A stretch of DNA of 64,000 bases from Paraburkholderia azotifigens (GCF_007995085.1 NZ_VOQS01000005.1:2232001-2296000); one strand, 5' to 3'; positions 9,444 through 18,807 are shown, numbered from the stretch's first letter. Notes: generated from the sequence alone by a model not told the origin. Numbers and translations: made by a program.

Positions 9444-9552
9444 ATGCGTTCCCCGGTTACGTTGCGAATCAAGAATGAGAAATGCCCTGCAGTCCGACGA
9501 AACGCCGGACCGGACGTGAGACAACATTCCATAGTCGATGCAGCCTGAAGCG

Positions 9553-11184
9553 TTACCAGCCCGCGGCGGCGCCGTCGCTGCGCGGATCGCTTCCCGCTTC
9601 GAACAAGCCATCAGGATGGCGAACGATTGCGCCTGCATGGCCCATCGCTTCGTCGTAGGCGGCGAGCACTTCCACGTCGTGGCCGAGCGCGCGCAACGCG
9701 TCGATGGTCTGGGCCGGGAAGCGTGCTTCCAGCTTGAGCGAATCGGTGGACTGGCCCCAGGTGCGGCCAAGCAGCCAGCGCGGCGCATCGATCGCGGCCT
9801 GCGGATTCCAGCCGAAGCGCGCGATGCGCGAGAACACCGCGCTTTGCGACTGCGGCTGGCCATCGCCGCCCATGTTGCCGTAGACCATCGTGCGGCCATC
9901 GGCGAAATGGGCGAGCGCCGGATTGAGCGTGTGGAACGGGCGGCGGCCCGGCATCAGCGGATTGAGCGACGATGCATCGAGCGAGAAGCTGCAGCCGCGG
10001 TTCTGCCAGTTGATGCCCGACTGCGGCAGCACGATGCCGCTGCCGAACTCGTGATAGATGCTCTGGATGAAGCTGACCGCGATACCTTCGTTATCGATGA
10101 CACCCATCCAGACCGTGTCGCCAGGGCCACGGCCTTTGCCCCACGGCGCGGCGTGCGACATCGACAGCTCGCTCGCCATCGCGTCGAGTGCCGCGTGCTC
10201 GAGCTGCGTAACCGGATCGATTCGCATATGGTCCGGATCGGTCACGTGTTGGTCGCGCACCTTGAAAGCGAGCTTGGTCGCCTCGACGCACGCATGTACG
10301 AACTCGGGGCCGAGCGGGTCCATGTCGTCGGTGAGCACGCGATCCAGCACGCCGAGAATCAGCAGCGAGACGAGTCCTTGCGTCGGCGGCGGCATGTTGT
10401 AGACCGTGCCGAGCGTGTGCTTGAGGGTGAGCGGCGCGCGTTCGCGGGCGCTGTGCCGTTCGAGATCGTCGAGCGTGACGAGCGTTTCCAGCGACGCGAG
10501 ATCGCTCGCGATGCTGCGCGCGAGATCGCCGCGATAGAAGTCGTCGAGACCGGCATCGGCGAGTTGTTGGAGCGTGGCGGCGAGACGTGCGTTGACAAAG
10601 CGCTCGCCGCTGCGCGGTGCGCGTGAATCGGGCAAGAAGGTTTGCGCGAAGCCCGCCACGCTTTCCAGTTCACCGCGCTTGCTTGAGATGCACTCGGCCT
10701 GGCTGCGCGTGACGGGAATGCCGCTCTTCGCGTAATGGATGGCGTCTTCGAGTAGTCGCGCGACGGGCAAGCGGCCGCCGAGCGTGTCTTTCGAGAAGCG
10801 CTGCGCGAAGTCCCAGCCGGACACGGTGCCCGCGACCGTATTGGCCGCGAGCGGACCGCGTGCGGGAATCGCGCTCAGGCCAAGCGCGCGATACGTTTCG
10901 ATGTCGGCGCGCATCGCCGCCGCGCCGCACGCCTCGATGCCGATGGGCGCGTGACCGGGGCGCGAGATCAGCCAGAAGCCGTCTCCGCCGATGCTGTTCA
11001 TGTGCGGATAGACCACCGCGATGGTCGCTGCGGCGGCGATCATCGCCTCGACTGCGTTGCCGCCTTCACGCAGGACGGCAAGGGCGCTTTGTGATGCGAG
11101 CGAGTGCGGCGCGACCGCCATGCCGCGCGATCCGCGCGTGGGATTGAGTGTGTTGGCCGCGACGTGCGCGTGTTCCAGAGGCAT
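9553..11184 (-). CDS. Gamma-glutamyltransferase-family Ntn hydrolase, likely oxamate amidohydrolase (HpxW-like)
   Basis: This 543-residue protein has the two-part GGT architecture: an N-terminal large subunit (MAVAPHSLASQSAL...GGNAVEAMIAAA, IGGDGFWLI) and a small subunit. The small subunit would start at the autocatalytic Thr357 in GPGDTVWMGVIDNEG. It lacks an obvious signal peptide, unlike many periplasmic GGTs, which favours a cytosolic catabolic amidohydrolase. In Klebsiella, HpxW of this superfamily hydrolyses oxamate to oxalate and ammonia. The neighbouring OxlT-like carrier, HpxZ, amidase and DUF1116 genes make that role the best guess. An ordinary GGT or another amide substrate cannot be excluded. 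ATG 11184 has AAGGAA upstream, with a GntR-type palindrome just beyond it. Confidence 0.8.
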   Translation of the reverse strand: MPLEHAHVAANTLNPTRGSRGMAVAPHSLASQSALAVLREGGNAVEAMIAAAATIAVVYPHMNSIGGDGFWLISRPGHAPIGIEACGAAAMRADIETYRALGLSAIPARGPLAANTVAGTVSGWDFAQRFSKDTLGGRLPVARLLEDAIHYAKSGIPVTRSQAECISSKRGELESVAGFAQTFLPDSRAPRSGERFVNARLAATLQQLADAGLDDFYRGDLARSIASDLASLETLVTLDDLERHSARERAPLTLKHTLGTVYNMPPPTQGLVSLLILGVLDRVLTDDMDPLGPEFVHACVEATKLAFKVRDQHVTDPDHMRIDPVTQLEHAALDAMASELSMSHAAPWGKGRGPGDTVWMGVIDNEGIAVSFIQSIYHEFGSGIVLPQSGINWQNRGCSFSLDASSLNPLMPGRRPFHTLNPALAHFADGRTMVYGNMGGDGQPQSQSAVFSRIARFGWNPQAAIDAPRWLLGRTWGQSTDSLKLEARFPAQTIDALRALGHDVEVLAAYDEAMGHAGAIVRHPDGLFEAGSDPRSDGAAAGW

Positions 11185-11194
11185 TGACGTTTCC

Positions 11195-11204
11195 TTGTAT
11201 ACAA
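11195..11204. promoter_or_regulatory. Probable GntR/FCD operator
   Basis: TTGTATACAA is a perfect 10-bp palindrome of the form bound by many FCD-type GntR regulators. It lies 10 bases before the HpxW-like start codon and downstream of the gntR gene on the same strand, so it may block transcription or translation of the hpxW-MFS unit. Confidence 0.5.
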
Positions 11205-11319
11205 CGAAAGGAGTCAACGCGAGATCCGTGCCAAGGCTTGGTAAAAACCCTGATCAAGCTTGCCGGGTAAGGCTTTCAGCGCTGTTTCAGCGAACCCGGA
11301 GCGGAGGCAGGGGATGTCG

Positions 11320-12102
11320 TCAGATGGTGCGCCGAGGCCTCGCCGGTGCGCGCGCGGTGGCTTCACGCCCTGCTGCGGTGCGCGCGGCGAGCAGGCGCTG
11401 CATGGTGAGGCCGCGCACGCTGGCCTGGCTGCCGCCAATGTGACGCGACACGCGTTCGACGCTCAGGGCGCCGTCGCCGCGGCGAATGGCGTCGAGAATG
11501 GCGGCGTGCTCGTCATACGTTTCGGCGATGCCGTCGCCGCGTACGAGATCGAGTCGACGCACAACACGAATGCGATCGGTGACGCGCTGCATCGTCGAAG
11601 TCAGTTCGTCGTTGCCCGCGGCCGCGACCAGCGCATGGTGAAATGCTTCGTCCAGCTCGACGAGCTTGCGGCCATCGGCGATGCGCCGCGCGCGCCCGAC
11701 GTTCCAGACTCGGTCGAGCGCATCGAGCAGGAGATGCAGTCCAGGCGGCGGTGTTCCGCTGCTGCAAAGCTTCCGCACGGCGAAGGTTTCGATCATCTGA
11801 CGCATCTCGTAGAGATCGTCGAAGCGCTTGTTGTCGATCGGCACGACTTCCCAGCCGCCGCGCACATAACCTTGCATCAGGCCATCGCTTTGCAGGCGCT
11901 GCAGTGCTTCTCGCGCGGGCGTGCGCGAGACCGCAAAGCGTTCGGCGATGGCGCCTTCCGTGAGCCGGTCGCCCGGCAGAAGGTGCATGTCGAAGATTTC
12001 TTCGCGCAGGGCGTAGTAGACGCGATCCGCCCGTGTGAGCGTGGCGTGTCGCGCGATAGCGGGGCGCTCGTCGGGCGTCATGTTCAGCTTGATGTCTGGC
12101 AT
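11320..12102 (-). CDS. GntR-family transcriptional regulator (FCD domain)
   Basis: This 260-residue regulator has a winged helix at about residues 25-90 (YYALREEIFDMHLLPGDRL, then FAVSRTPAREALQRLQSDG). A helical FCD ligand/metal domain follows (residues about 100-225), with DEAFHHALVAAAGN and a C-terminal His segment. The start at 12102 (MPDIKLNM) was chosen over a start 18 bases upstream. It lies between marR and the HpxW-like gene on the same strand and probably controls the latter through the palindrome at 11195-11204. Ligand unknown, perhaps a pathway intermediate. Confidence 0.93.
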   Translation of the reverse strand: MPDIKLNMTPDERPAIARHATLTRADRVYYALREEIFDMHLLPGDRLTEGAIAERFAVSRTPAREALQRLQSDGLMQGYVRGGWEVVPIDNKRFDDLYEMRQMIETFAVRKLCSSGTPPPGLHLLLDALDRVWNVGRARRIADGRKLVELDEAFHHALVAAAGNDELTSTMQRVTDRIRVVRRLDLVRGDGIAETYDEHAAILDAIRRGDGALSVERVSRHIGGSQASVRGLTMQRLLAARTAAGREATARAPARPRRTI

Positions 12103-12167
12103 GACCGAAGAGCTTATCAAAGGAAGGCGCGTCGCAAAAAAGCGCAGACCGCCGGCAAGCGGGAAAA

Positions 12168-12734
12168 TCAGGGCGCGTCGGCTTCGCTTTCGTCCTGTGC
12201 GAGCAACTGGCTGTCGGGCAGCCGGAAGGGCACGAGGTCGTCCGAGTGGTTGGCTTCCACCAGCCGGATCATCTGGAGCATGAAGACATCCCGCTCGACG
12301 GGCGACAGATGCTCGATGGTGCGATCGTGCGCGCGCTGCACGGCGTCGGCCATCTTTCTGACCAGACGCTTGCCCGCGGGCGTGAGCCTGACGAGCCGCA
12401 GCCGCTTGTCATGGGCGGCTTGGGTGCGGGTCACGAGCCCGCGTGCGTTGAGTCGCGGAATGACTTCCGCGACGCTGGAGCGCTCAAGTCCGACTTCGAT
12501 GGCAAGCGAGTTCTGATCCATCTCGCCGAGCGATTCCAGCGCGGTGAGCAGACTGTATTGCACCGGCGTGATGTTGAATTCGCTCGTTTCCTGCACGAAC
12601 AGGAACGTGTGGATCTGATGCATACGGCGGATCAGAAAGCCCGGCCGCGAAAACAGCGGCGAGCGCGCTTGCCGTTCCGCAAGCTCTGCACGAATGCTTT
12701 TGATGTCGATGTGATCGGTGACAGTGGTTCGCAT
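12168..12734 (-). CDS. MarR-family transcriptional regulator (paralogue of the one at 26061)
   Basis: This 188-residue protein has a MarR winged helix at about residues 55-145 (ITPVQYSLLTALESLG, LERSSVAEVIPRLNARGLV, DKRLRLVRLTPAGK). It aligns along its length with the MarR protein at the far end of the locus, sharing RPGFLIRR(M/L)HQIH and ITPVQYS(L/I)LTALE. It is divergent from the amidohydrolase-hydroxylase run. A GGTACACC element occurs twice in the 330-base gap between them, so it likely represses that promoter until a substrate binds. Confidence 0.92.
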   Translation of the reverse strand: MRTTVTDHIDIKSIRAELAERQARSPLFSRPGFLIRRMHQIHTFLFVQETSEFNITPVQYSLLTALESLGEMDQNSLAIEVGLERSSVAEVIPRLNARGLVTRTQAAHDKRLRLVRLTPAGKRLVRKMADAVQRAHDRTIEHLSPVERDVFMLQMIRLVEANHSDDLVPFRLPDSQLLAQDESEADAP

Positions 12735-13064
12735 GTAAGCGACTCAGAAGAAAGAGGGGCGAGCGAAAGACGCTTCAATGCGCATTCTAGGCCCAATTCA
12801 TCGCCGGTCGCAAATATGAGGTACACCAACGAATCACCATAACAATGCATCGCGCGTGCACATGGTGCGGGCATGCTCCGGCTGTGTCCGAGTTGGTGCG
12901 AGGCGTGAATGGAGAATTCCGTGGTACGGCACGCATCTGCAATCGATGCCTCCCGCTAACTCCATGATTGAAAATAGAAAATTCGACCATTCATACAGCG
13001 CTGAAAAACCGGCACACAATTTGCGGTACACCACACATCTTCCAATTCGCCTATCGCACCGTAC
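12735..13064. promoter_or_regulatory. Divergent control region between marR and the catabolic gene run
   Basis: No gene is visible. GGTACACCA occurs at 12820-12828 and again at 13025-13033. The second sits in the near-palindrome TGCGGTACACCACA (13022-13035), 29 bases before the amidohydrolase start. The core resembles the perfect palindrome near the second marR gene (25837-25856), so both are candidate MarR operators. Confidence 0.5.
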
Positions 13065-14327
13065 ATGTCACAAGTTCTGCTCAAAGGGGGCCGCGTCGTC
13101 GACCCGGCCCAGAAGATCGACGCCACGCTCGACGTTCTGGTGGACAACGGCATCATCGCCGGGATCGGCTCCGATATTGCGGTTCACGCGCGCCAGGCGG
13201 AGGTGATCGACTGCAGCGGAAAGCTCGTGCTGCCGGGCCTTATCGATACGCACAGCCACATCTATCAGTACGTCACGGGCCGCTTCGGCCTCAACGCGGA
13301 TCAGTGCGGCGTGCAATCGGGCGTGACGACGATCATCGATCAGGGCGGACCAAGCTGCATCACGATTCCGGGCTTCCGGCATTACGTGGCGGAACGCTCG
13401 GCCACGCGCGTGCTGGCCTTCATTTCCGCTTACCTCGTTGGCGGGCTCGAAGGTCACTACTACCCGGACCTGTATCGCCCCGAATGTCTCGACGCCGATG
13501 CAACCATCAAGTCGATCCGCGCCAATGCCGATCTGGTCAAGGGCATCAAGGCCCACGCTGAAATCGGCGGCTTCGCGCGCTGGGGTCTCGACGTGATGAA
13601 GATCGCCGCGAAGATCGGCCGTGGCGCTGAACTGCCGCTGTATATCCACTTCGGCCAGCTGTGGCCGAAGCCTGAAAGCGGCGGGCTCCCGGTGCAAGCC
13701 GATTCCATCTTCAATCAGGTGGTCGAGACGCTCAAGCCCGGCGATATCCTCGCGCATCCGTTCAGCCGTCATCCGGGCGGCTTCGTCGAGGAGAACGGGC
13801 AACTGCATCCGCTCGTGCATGAAGCGGTCGCGCGCGGCCTGAAGATCGACGTCGGTCATGGTTCGCATTTCAGCTTCAAGACGGCGCGCATCGTGCTCGA
13901 TGCGGGCGTCGTGCCCGATACGCTCGGCGCCGACATGCACGGCTACAACACGCACGTACCCGCGCCCGCCGGCACGCCCGACAGCCATCCCGACGAGGAA
14001 CACTCGTTCCTCGGCCGCACGCAGTTCAGTCTCGTCAGCGCGATGACCAGCATGCTCGCGCTCGGTCTGCCGCTGCAGCACGTCGTCGCGATGGCGACCT
14101 GCAACGCAGCGAAGATGGTTGGCATGGAAGATCAGATCGGCTCGCTGCAAGTGGGGCGGGGCGCGGACATCAGCGTGCTAGACGACCGTCGTGGCCGCTG
14201 GATTCTGGAGGACAACGAGGGCACGCAGGTCATCGCCGACCGCATGCTGTCGCCGCTTTTCTGCCTGCGCGACGGCGTGCGTCACGACGCTGTCTCGCCG
14301 ACGCTGCCGCTCGCGCGCGCCGCCTGA
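13065..14327 (+). CDS. Amidohydrolase/deacetylase-family metallohydrolase (dihydroorotase-like fold)
   Basis: This 420-residue TIM-barrel metallohydrolase has the metal-binding LPGLIDTHSHIYQY near residue 60, conserved His residues in LYIHFGQLWP and ILAHPFSRHPG, and a late Asp in TLGADMHG. The composite end (IGSLQVGRGADISVLD) is typical of cyclic amidases and N-acyl deacetylases. It is first in the plus-strand run, immediately before a molybdenum hydroxylase. That favours opening of a hydroxylated cyclic amide or imide ring. Deacetylation of an N-acyl compound is an alternative. No close named orthologue is recognised. Confidence 0.88.
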   Translation: MSQVLLKGGRVVDPAQKIDATLDVLVDNGIIAGIGSDIAVHARQAEVIDCSGKLVLPGLIDTHSHIYQYVTGRFGLNADQCGVQSGVTTIIDQGGPSCITIPGFRHYVAERSATRVLAFISAYLVGGLEGHYYPDLYRPECLDADATIKSIRANADLVKGIKAHAEIGGFARWGLDVMKIAAKIGRGAELPLYIHFGQLWPKPESGGLPVQADSIFNQVVETLKPGDILAHPFSRHPGGFVEENGQLHPLVHEAVARGLKIDVGHGSHFSFKTARIVLDAGVVPDTLGADMHGYNTHVPAPAGTPDSHPDEEHSFLGRTQFSLVSAMTSMLALGLPLQHVVAMATCNAAKMVGMEDQIGSLQVGRGADISVLDDRRGRWILEDNEGTQVIADRMLSPLFCLRDGVRHDAVSPTLPLARAA

Positions 14328-14345
14328 GAACGCGAGGCGCACACG

Positions 14346-16754
14346 ATGATCAAACGTCCCCACACACGCAGCGACATCCATCGTCCGCAAGGCATCGGCG
14401 CCTCGCTGACCCGCAAGGAAGACGAACGCTTCATGCACGGGCGCGGTGAATACGTTCCCAACATTCGCATGGTCGGCATGGTTGACGTGGCATTCGTGCG
14501 CAGCCCGATTGCGCATGGCCATATCGTCGGGATCGAAAAGCCGCAAGCGCACGCGCACGCCGTCTATACGCTCGCCGATCTGGAGGGCGTGAAGCCCATC
14601 GTCGCGAACTCGGGTCTGGCGGGCTTCAAAAGCTCGCAGCAACCCGTGCTCGCGAGCGGCAAGGTGCGCCAGGTCGGCGAAACCATCGCGATGTGCGTGG
14701 CGGCGACGCGCGCCGCGGCCGAGGATATCGCCGCGCAGGTCTTCGTCGATTTCGAGGAACTGCCCGCCGTGGTCGACATGCTCGACGCGCGTCGCGAAGA
14801 TTCAGCGCTGGTGCACGAGCACTGGGGCGACAACGTGTTTCTCGAAACCTTCGTCGATGCGAATCCCGACGTCGATCTCGACGCCATTCGCCGCGATGCG
14901 CCGATCCGCGTGCATCGCAAGTTGCGCACCGCGCGCCAGAGCATGGCGCCGATGGAAGGGCGCGGCGTCGTCGCGCACTGGGACCGCCGCCTGTCGCAAC
15001 TGATCGTGCATACGTCCGCGCAAATGCCGCACATCACGCGCACGGGACTCGCGGAATGTCTCGGCCTCGACGAAGGACAGGTACGCGTGATCGCCCCCGA
15101 TGTCGGCGGCGGCTTCGGTTACAAGGGCATTCTGCTGCCCGAGGAAGTCTGCTGCGGCTGGCTCGCGATGCAACTGGAAAAGCCGGTGCGCTGGATCGAG
15201 GACCGCCGCGAGCAGCTCACCGCGAATGCGAATTGCCGCGAACACGATTACGACATCACCGGCTATGCGGACCGCGACGGCCGCTTGCTCGCGGTCGAAT
15301 GCAATGCGCACGTGGATTCGGGCGCGTACTCGTCGTATCCGTTTTCAGCGTGCCTGGAAGCGGCGCAGGTCGGCAGCATTCTGCCGGGACCGTACAAGAT
15401 GGATCGTTTCCGCTGTCGCACGTGGTCGGTCGCAACCAACAAGCCGCCGATTCTTCCCTATCGCGGCGTGGCGCGAACGGGAGTGTGCTATGCGATCGAA
15501 ACGATCATGGATGGAATTGCGCTCGAAGCGGGTCTCGAACCTTACGAGGTGCGTCTGCGCAATCTCGTGCAGCCGCACGAGATGCCCTACGACAACATCA
15601 CGAAGAAGCATTTCGACAGCGGCGACTATCCCGAGGCAGTGCGCCGTGCGATGGCCGCAATCGACCTGCCCGCAGTGCGCGCACGTCAGCGGCGCGGCGA
15701 GCCGGACGGCAGGCGCATCGGCTTCGGCATGTCGGTCTTCTGCGAGCAGGGCGCGCACGGGACGTCGGTGTATCACGGCTGGGGCATTCCGATGGTTCCG
15801 GGCTACGAGCCCGCTGTGATCCGCCTCACGCCAGACGGCGTGCTCGAAGTGCGCGCGGGCGTCCATTCGCATGGGCAGAGCATGGAGACCACGCTCGCGC
15901 AGATTGCCCACGAAGTGCTCGGCATCGACACGGACCGCGTGCGCATCGTGCTCGGCGACACGGGCGTCACGCCGTACTCCACCGGAACGTGGGGCTCGCG
16001 CTCGATCGTGATGGCGGGCGGGGCAGTCGGCCGCGCTTCGAAGGAACTCAAGGAGCGGTTGATGAAAATCGGCGCGCATCTGCTACAGGAACCCATCAGC
16101 GAAGTGCGCTGGGAAAGCGGCGCGGTGGTCGGTAAGGCGGGGCGGCGCACCTTGCGGGAGATCGCGCGCACGTGGTATCTCGCGCCGCAATTGCTGCCGC
16201 CCGACGTCGACCCGCGCGGCCTCGAAGTCTCGACGTCCTATCAGGCAAAACGCGATTCGGGCACCTTCAGCTATGCATGTCATGCCGTGGTCGTTGCGGT
16301 CGATCCGGCGCTCGGCCAGACCGAAATCCTCGATTACGCGATCGTGGAAGACGGCGGCGTGCTCATCAATCCGATGGTCGTCGAAGGACAGGTTTACGGC
16401 GGCGCGGCGCAAGGTATCGGCACGGCGCTCTATGAAGCGATGCCCTATAGCGAGGACGGCCAGCCGCTCGCCTCAACGCTCGCCGACTATATTCTGCCGG
16501 GCGCGACAGAGGTGCCCGCGATTCGCATCGAACACATGGAGACGCCGGCGCCTTATACGGAGTTCGGGCAGAAGGGCATCGGCGAAAGCGGGGCGATCGG
16601 TCCGCCCGCCGCGCTCGCCAATGCCGTCAACGATGCATTGCGCGAACTTGGCGTGCGTATCGACCAGTTGCCCATCACGCCGCGTCTGATCGTCGAAGCC
16701 CTCGCGACGCCGCGTGCGCAGCAAGCCGATACACGCAAAGGAATGCCCGCATGA
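14346..16754 (+). CDS. Xanthine dehydrogenase-family molybdopterin-binding subunit (form II CoxL-like)
   Basis: This 802-residue large subunit carries the molybdenum cofactor. An N-terminal aldehyde-oxidase a/b hammerhead domain covers about residues 20-130. The molybdopterin-binding domains follow, with DVGGGFGYKG (near residue 255), the active-site loop LPYRGVARTGVCY and the catalytic Glu in GQKGIGESGAIG (near residue 745). True CO dehydrogenases have an AYxCSFR loop and form II proteins AYRGAGR. Here it is PYRGVAR, so CO oxidation is unlikely and hydroxylation of a heterocycle or aldehyde is favoured. Its stop overlaps the FAD subunit start by four bases. Confidence 0.94.
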   Translation: MIKRPHTRSDIHRPQGIGASLTRKEDERFMHGRGEYVPNIRMVGMVDVAFVRSPIAHGHIVGIEKPQAHAHAVYTLADLEGVKPIVANSGLAGFKSSQQPVLASGKVRQVGETIAMCVAATRAAAEDIAAQVFVDFEELPAVVDMLDARREDSALVHEHWGDNVFLETFVDANPDVDLDAIRRDAPIRVHRKLRTARQSMAPMEGRGVVAHWDRRLSQLIVHTSAQMPHITRTGLAECLGLDEGQVRVIAPDVGGGFGYKGILLPEEVCCGWLAMQLEKPVRWIEDRREQLTANANCREHDYDITGYADRDGRLLAVECNAHVDSGAYSSYPFSACLEAAQVGSILPGPYKMDRFRCRTWSVATNKPPILPYRGVARTGVCYAIETIMDGIALEAGLEPYEVRLRNLVQPHEMPYDNITKKHFDSGDYPEAVRRAMAAIDLPAVRARQRRGEPDGRRIGFGMSVFCEQGAHGTSVYHGWGIPMVPGYEPAVIRLTPDGVLEVRAGVHSHGQSMETTLAQIAHEVLGIDTDRVRIVLGDTGVTPYSTGTWGSRSIVMAGGAVGRASKELKERLMKIGAHLLQEPISEVRWESGAVVGKAGRRTLREIARTWYLAPQLLPPDVDPRGLEVSTSYQAKRDSGTFSYACHAVVVAVDPALGQTEILDYAIVEDGGVLINPMVVEGQVYGGAAQGIGTALYEAMPYSEDGQPLASTLADYILPGATEVPAIRIEHMETPAPYTEFGQKGIGESGAIGPPAALANAVNDALRELGVRIDQLPITPRLIVEALATPRAQQADTRKGMPA

Positions 16755-17587
16755 AAGCCGCTATCTACGATTATGCAAAGCCGCTAGCCTGCGATGAGGC
16801 GATCGCGCTCATCAGTCCCACGGAAGGCATGGGCAAGTTCGTCGCAGGCAGCCAGTCGCTTGGACCGATGATGAACCTGCGGCTTGCGCAGCCGGAAATG
16901 CTTGTTGATCTGCGCGCCATCGCGGCGTTGCGCGCATGCTGCGTCGAAGGCGAAACCGTCACGCTTGGCGCGTGCGTCACGCATGCGGAGATCGAGGACG
17001 GCAAGGTCGAAACCGGTACGCGTGGGCTCATGGAATATGTCGCGGGCGGTATCGCCTATCGCGCGGTGCGCAATCGCGGCACGCTCGGCGGTAGTCTCGC
17101 GCATGCCGATCCCGCTGCCGACTGGATCAATACGATGTGCGCGCTCGATGCAACCTTTCTCGTCGCGGGGCCGGGCGGCGCGCGCACGATCGGCAATCGC
17201 GCGTGGATGGCGGGCGCATTCACGACTGCGCTAGAACCGGACGAGATCCTCACAGGCGTGCGCTTTGCGCGGCTCTCGCCGACGGCGCGCTGGAGCTACT
17301 ACAAGTTCAACCGAAAGCCGGGCGAATTCGCGGAGGCGATTGCCGTGTTCATCGACGACGCAGCACGCGGCGTGTGCCGTGCGGTAATCGGCGCTATCGA
17401 TGCGCCGCCTTACGCAATCGACGATGCCCGCGTGTTGCTGCGCGACGCCGATCCGGACACAACGTGTTTCGATGTACATCTCGAAGCGGCGGGCATCGAA
17501 GGGGATACCTACGAACATGAAGTGCATCGTGTCGCGCTCGTGCGCGCGGCGGCGGGCATTCGCAATCAGAACGGGAAAGCATCATGA
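16751..17587 (+). CDS. FAD-binding subunit of the molybdenum hydroxylase (CoxM-like)
   Basis: This 278-residue subunit carries FAD in the electron chain Mo-2Fe2S-FAD. The FAD-binding motifs AGSQSLGPMMNLRLAQP (residues about 33-50) and NRGTLGGSLAHADPAADW (near residue 115) are intact, and the C-terminal CO_deh_flav_C region follows. It overlaps both neighbouring subunit genes by four bases, so the three subunits are translationally coupled. Confidence 0.95.
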   Translation: MKAAIYDYAKPLACDEAIALISPTEGMGKFVAGSQSLGPMMNLRLAQPEMLVDLRAIAALRACCVEGETVTLGACVTHAEIEDGKVETGTRGLMEYVAGGIAYRAVRNRGTLGGSLAHADPAADWINTMCALDATFLVAGPGGARTIGNRAWMAGAFTTALEPDEILTGVRFARLSPTARWSYYKFNRKPGEFAEAIAVFIDDAARGVCRAVIGAIDAPPYAIDDARVLLRDADPDTTCFDVHLEAAGIEGDTYEHEVHRVALVRAAAGIRNQNGKAS

Positions 17588-18102
17588 ACGACGCATTCAT
17601 CAAGACGATTGAACTCGTCGTCAATCACGCTCCCGTCGCGGACCGCGTCGAGCCGCGCACCAGCCTCGCGGATTTTCTGCGCGAGCAGCGCATGCTGTGC
17701 GGCACCAACATCGGCTGCGAGCAGGGCGTGTGCGGCGCATGCACGATCGACGTGGACGGTGTGCCGACACGCTCCTGCATCACGCCGGCGATCAGCTGCG
17801 CGGGCAGTGCGGTGCGCACCATCGAAGGCTTCGACGACGACCAGACCATGAATGAGCTGCGCGCCGCGTTCACGGCCGAGCACGCGCTGCAATGCGGTTA
17901 CTGCACGCCGGGCATGCTGATGACCGCACGGGATATCGTCACCCGCCTGCCCGATGCCGATGACGCGCGCGTGCGTCTCGAACTATCGGGCAACCTGTGC
18001 CGCTGCACCGGATATGTGGGCATCGTGCGCGCAATTCGACGAGTGCTCGATGCGCGCCTTGCGCTCACGGCCGCCCCGGCGCCGCTCGCAGTGACTGCCT
18101 GA
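17584..18102 (+). CDS. [2Fe-2S] subunit of the molybdenum hydroxylase (CoxS-like)
   Basis: This 172-residue ferredoxin-like subunit has all eight cluster Cys. The plant-type cluster lies in CGTNIGCEQGVCGACTID with a later Cys in TRSC. The second cluster lies in LQCGYCTPGML and GNLCRCTGY. It passes electrons from the molybdenum centre to FAD. It completes an L-M-S type hydroxylase in the gene order L, M, S. Confidence 0.96.
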   Translation: MNDAFIKTIELVVNHAPVADRVEPRTSLADFLREQRMLCGTNIGCEQGVCGACTIDVDGVPTRSCITPAISCAGSAVRTIEGFDDDQTMNELRAAFTAEHALQCGYCTPGMLMTARDIVTRLPDADDARVRLELSGNLCRCTGYVGIVRAIRRVLDARLALTAAPAPLAVTA

Positions 18103-18127
18103 AACATCGAATACGGATCGACGCACT

Positions 18128-18805
18128 ATGGAAATCGAACAAAGCTTCACCGTGCCTTATCCTCGCGACGCCGTGTGGGCGCACTTTCACGATACGCCCG
18201 GCATCGTCGCATGCCTGCCGGGTGCATCGCTCGCGACGCCCGTCGACAATGGGATGCTCAAGCTCGCGATGACCGTCAAGCTCGGGCCGATCGTCGCTTC
18301 GTTCGCAGGCGACGGCGAAATGAAGCTCGATGACGCACAGCATTGCGGCAGCATCACCGGAACCGGCGTGGATCGCAAGAGCGCGTCTCGCGTCAAGGGC
18401 GTGGCGTCGTTCGCGCTCGGAGAGACGCAGGCGCGCGAAACGCGCGTCGACGTGAAGGTGGATTACGCGATCAGCGGCAGCCTCGCGCAGTTCTCGCGAG
18501 GCGGCATCGTGAAGGAACTGGCCACGCGCTTGACCGAGGCCTTCGCGGACAATCTCAAGGCGAAGCTGGAGGAAGCGGGCGCGGCGGCCAGCAGCGACGC
18601 TGTCCAAAGCGAGCTTGCGCCCGTCGTGCCGGAAGCCGCTGCAAAGGCGTTGCCCGATCCTGAAGCCGAAGTGCCCGCGCCGCGTGTGGAAGCGCGACCG
18701 GCTGTGCGCGCGCAGCCGGCCAACGCGCCGCTTGATGTCGGGAACCTGTTCTGGAGAATCCTGTGGTCGCGCCTGCGCGGACTCTTCAGCTTCGCAAGCC
18801 GCTAA
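18128..18805 (+). CDS. CoxG-like SRPBCC protein with C-terminal membrane anchor
   Basis: This 225-residue protein starts with a START/Bet v1-like CoxG domain (residues about 1-150, MEIEQSFTVPYPRDAVWAHF and LPGASL). A Pro/Ala-rich linker and a short hydrophobic C-terminus (DVGNLFWRILWSRLRGLF) follow. CoxG proteins are associated with maturation or membrane recruitment of molybdenum hydroxylases. It lies 25 bases after the Fe-S subunit. Molecular function is inferred. Confidence 0.88.
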   Translation: MEIEQSFTVPYPRDAVWAHFHDTPGIVACLPGASLATPVDNGMLKLAMTVKLGPIVASFAGDGEMKLDDAQHCGSITGTGVDRKSASRVKGVASFALGETQARETRVDVKVDYAISGSLAQFSRGGIVKELATRLTEAFADNLKAKLEEAGAAASSDAVQSELAPVVPEAAAKALPDPEAEVPAPRVEARPAVRAQPANAPLDVGNLFWRILWSRLRGLFSFASR

Positions 18806-18807
18806 CC

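Noticed and set aside
13068..14150. Minus-strand 360-codon frame opposite the amidohydrolase
   Set aside because: No recognisable motifs. The opposite strand has metal-binding motifs of an amidohydrolase.
14346..18805. Reading the three-subunit hydroxylase as CO dehydrogenase
   Set aside because: The active-site loop does not match AYxCSFR and the neighbours indicate a different substrate.
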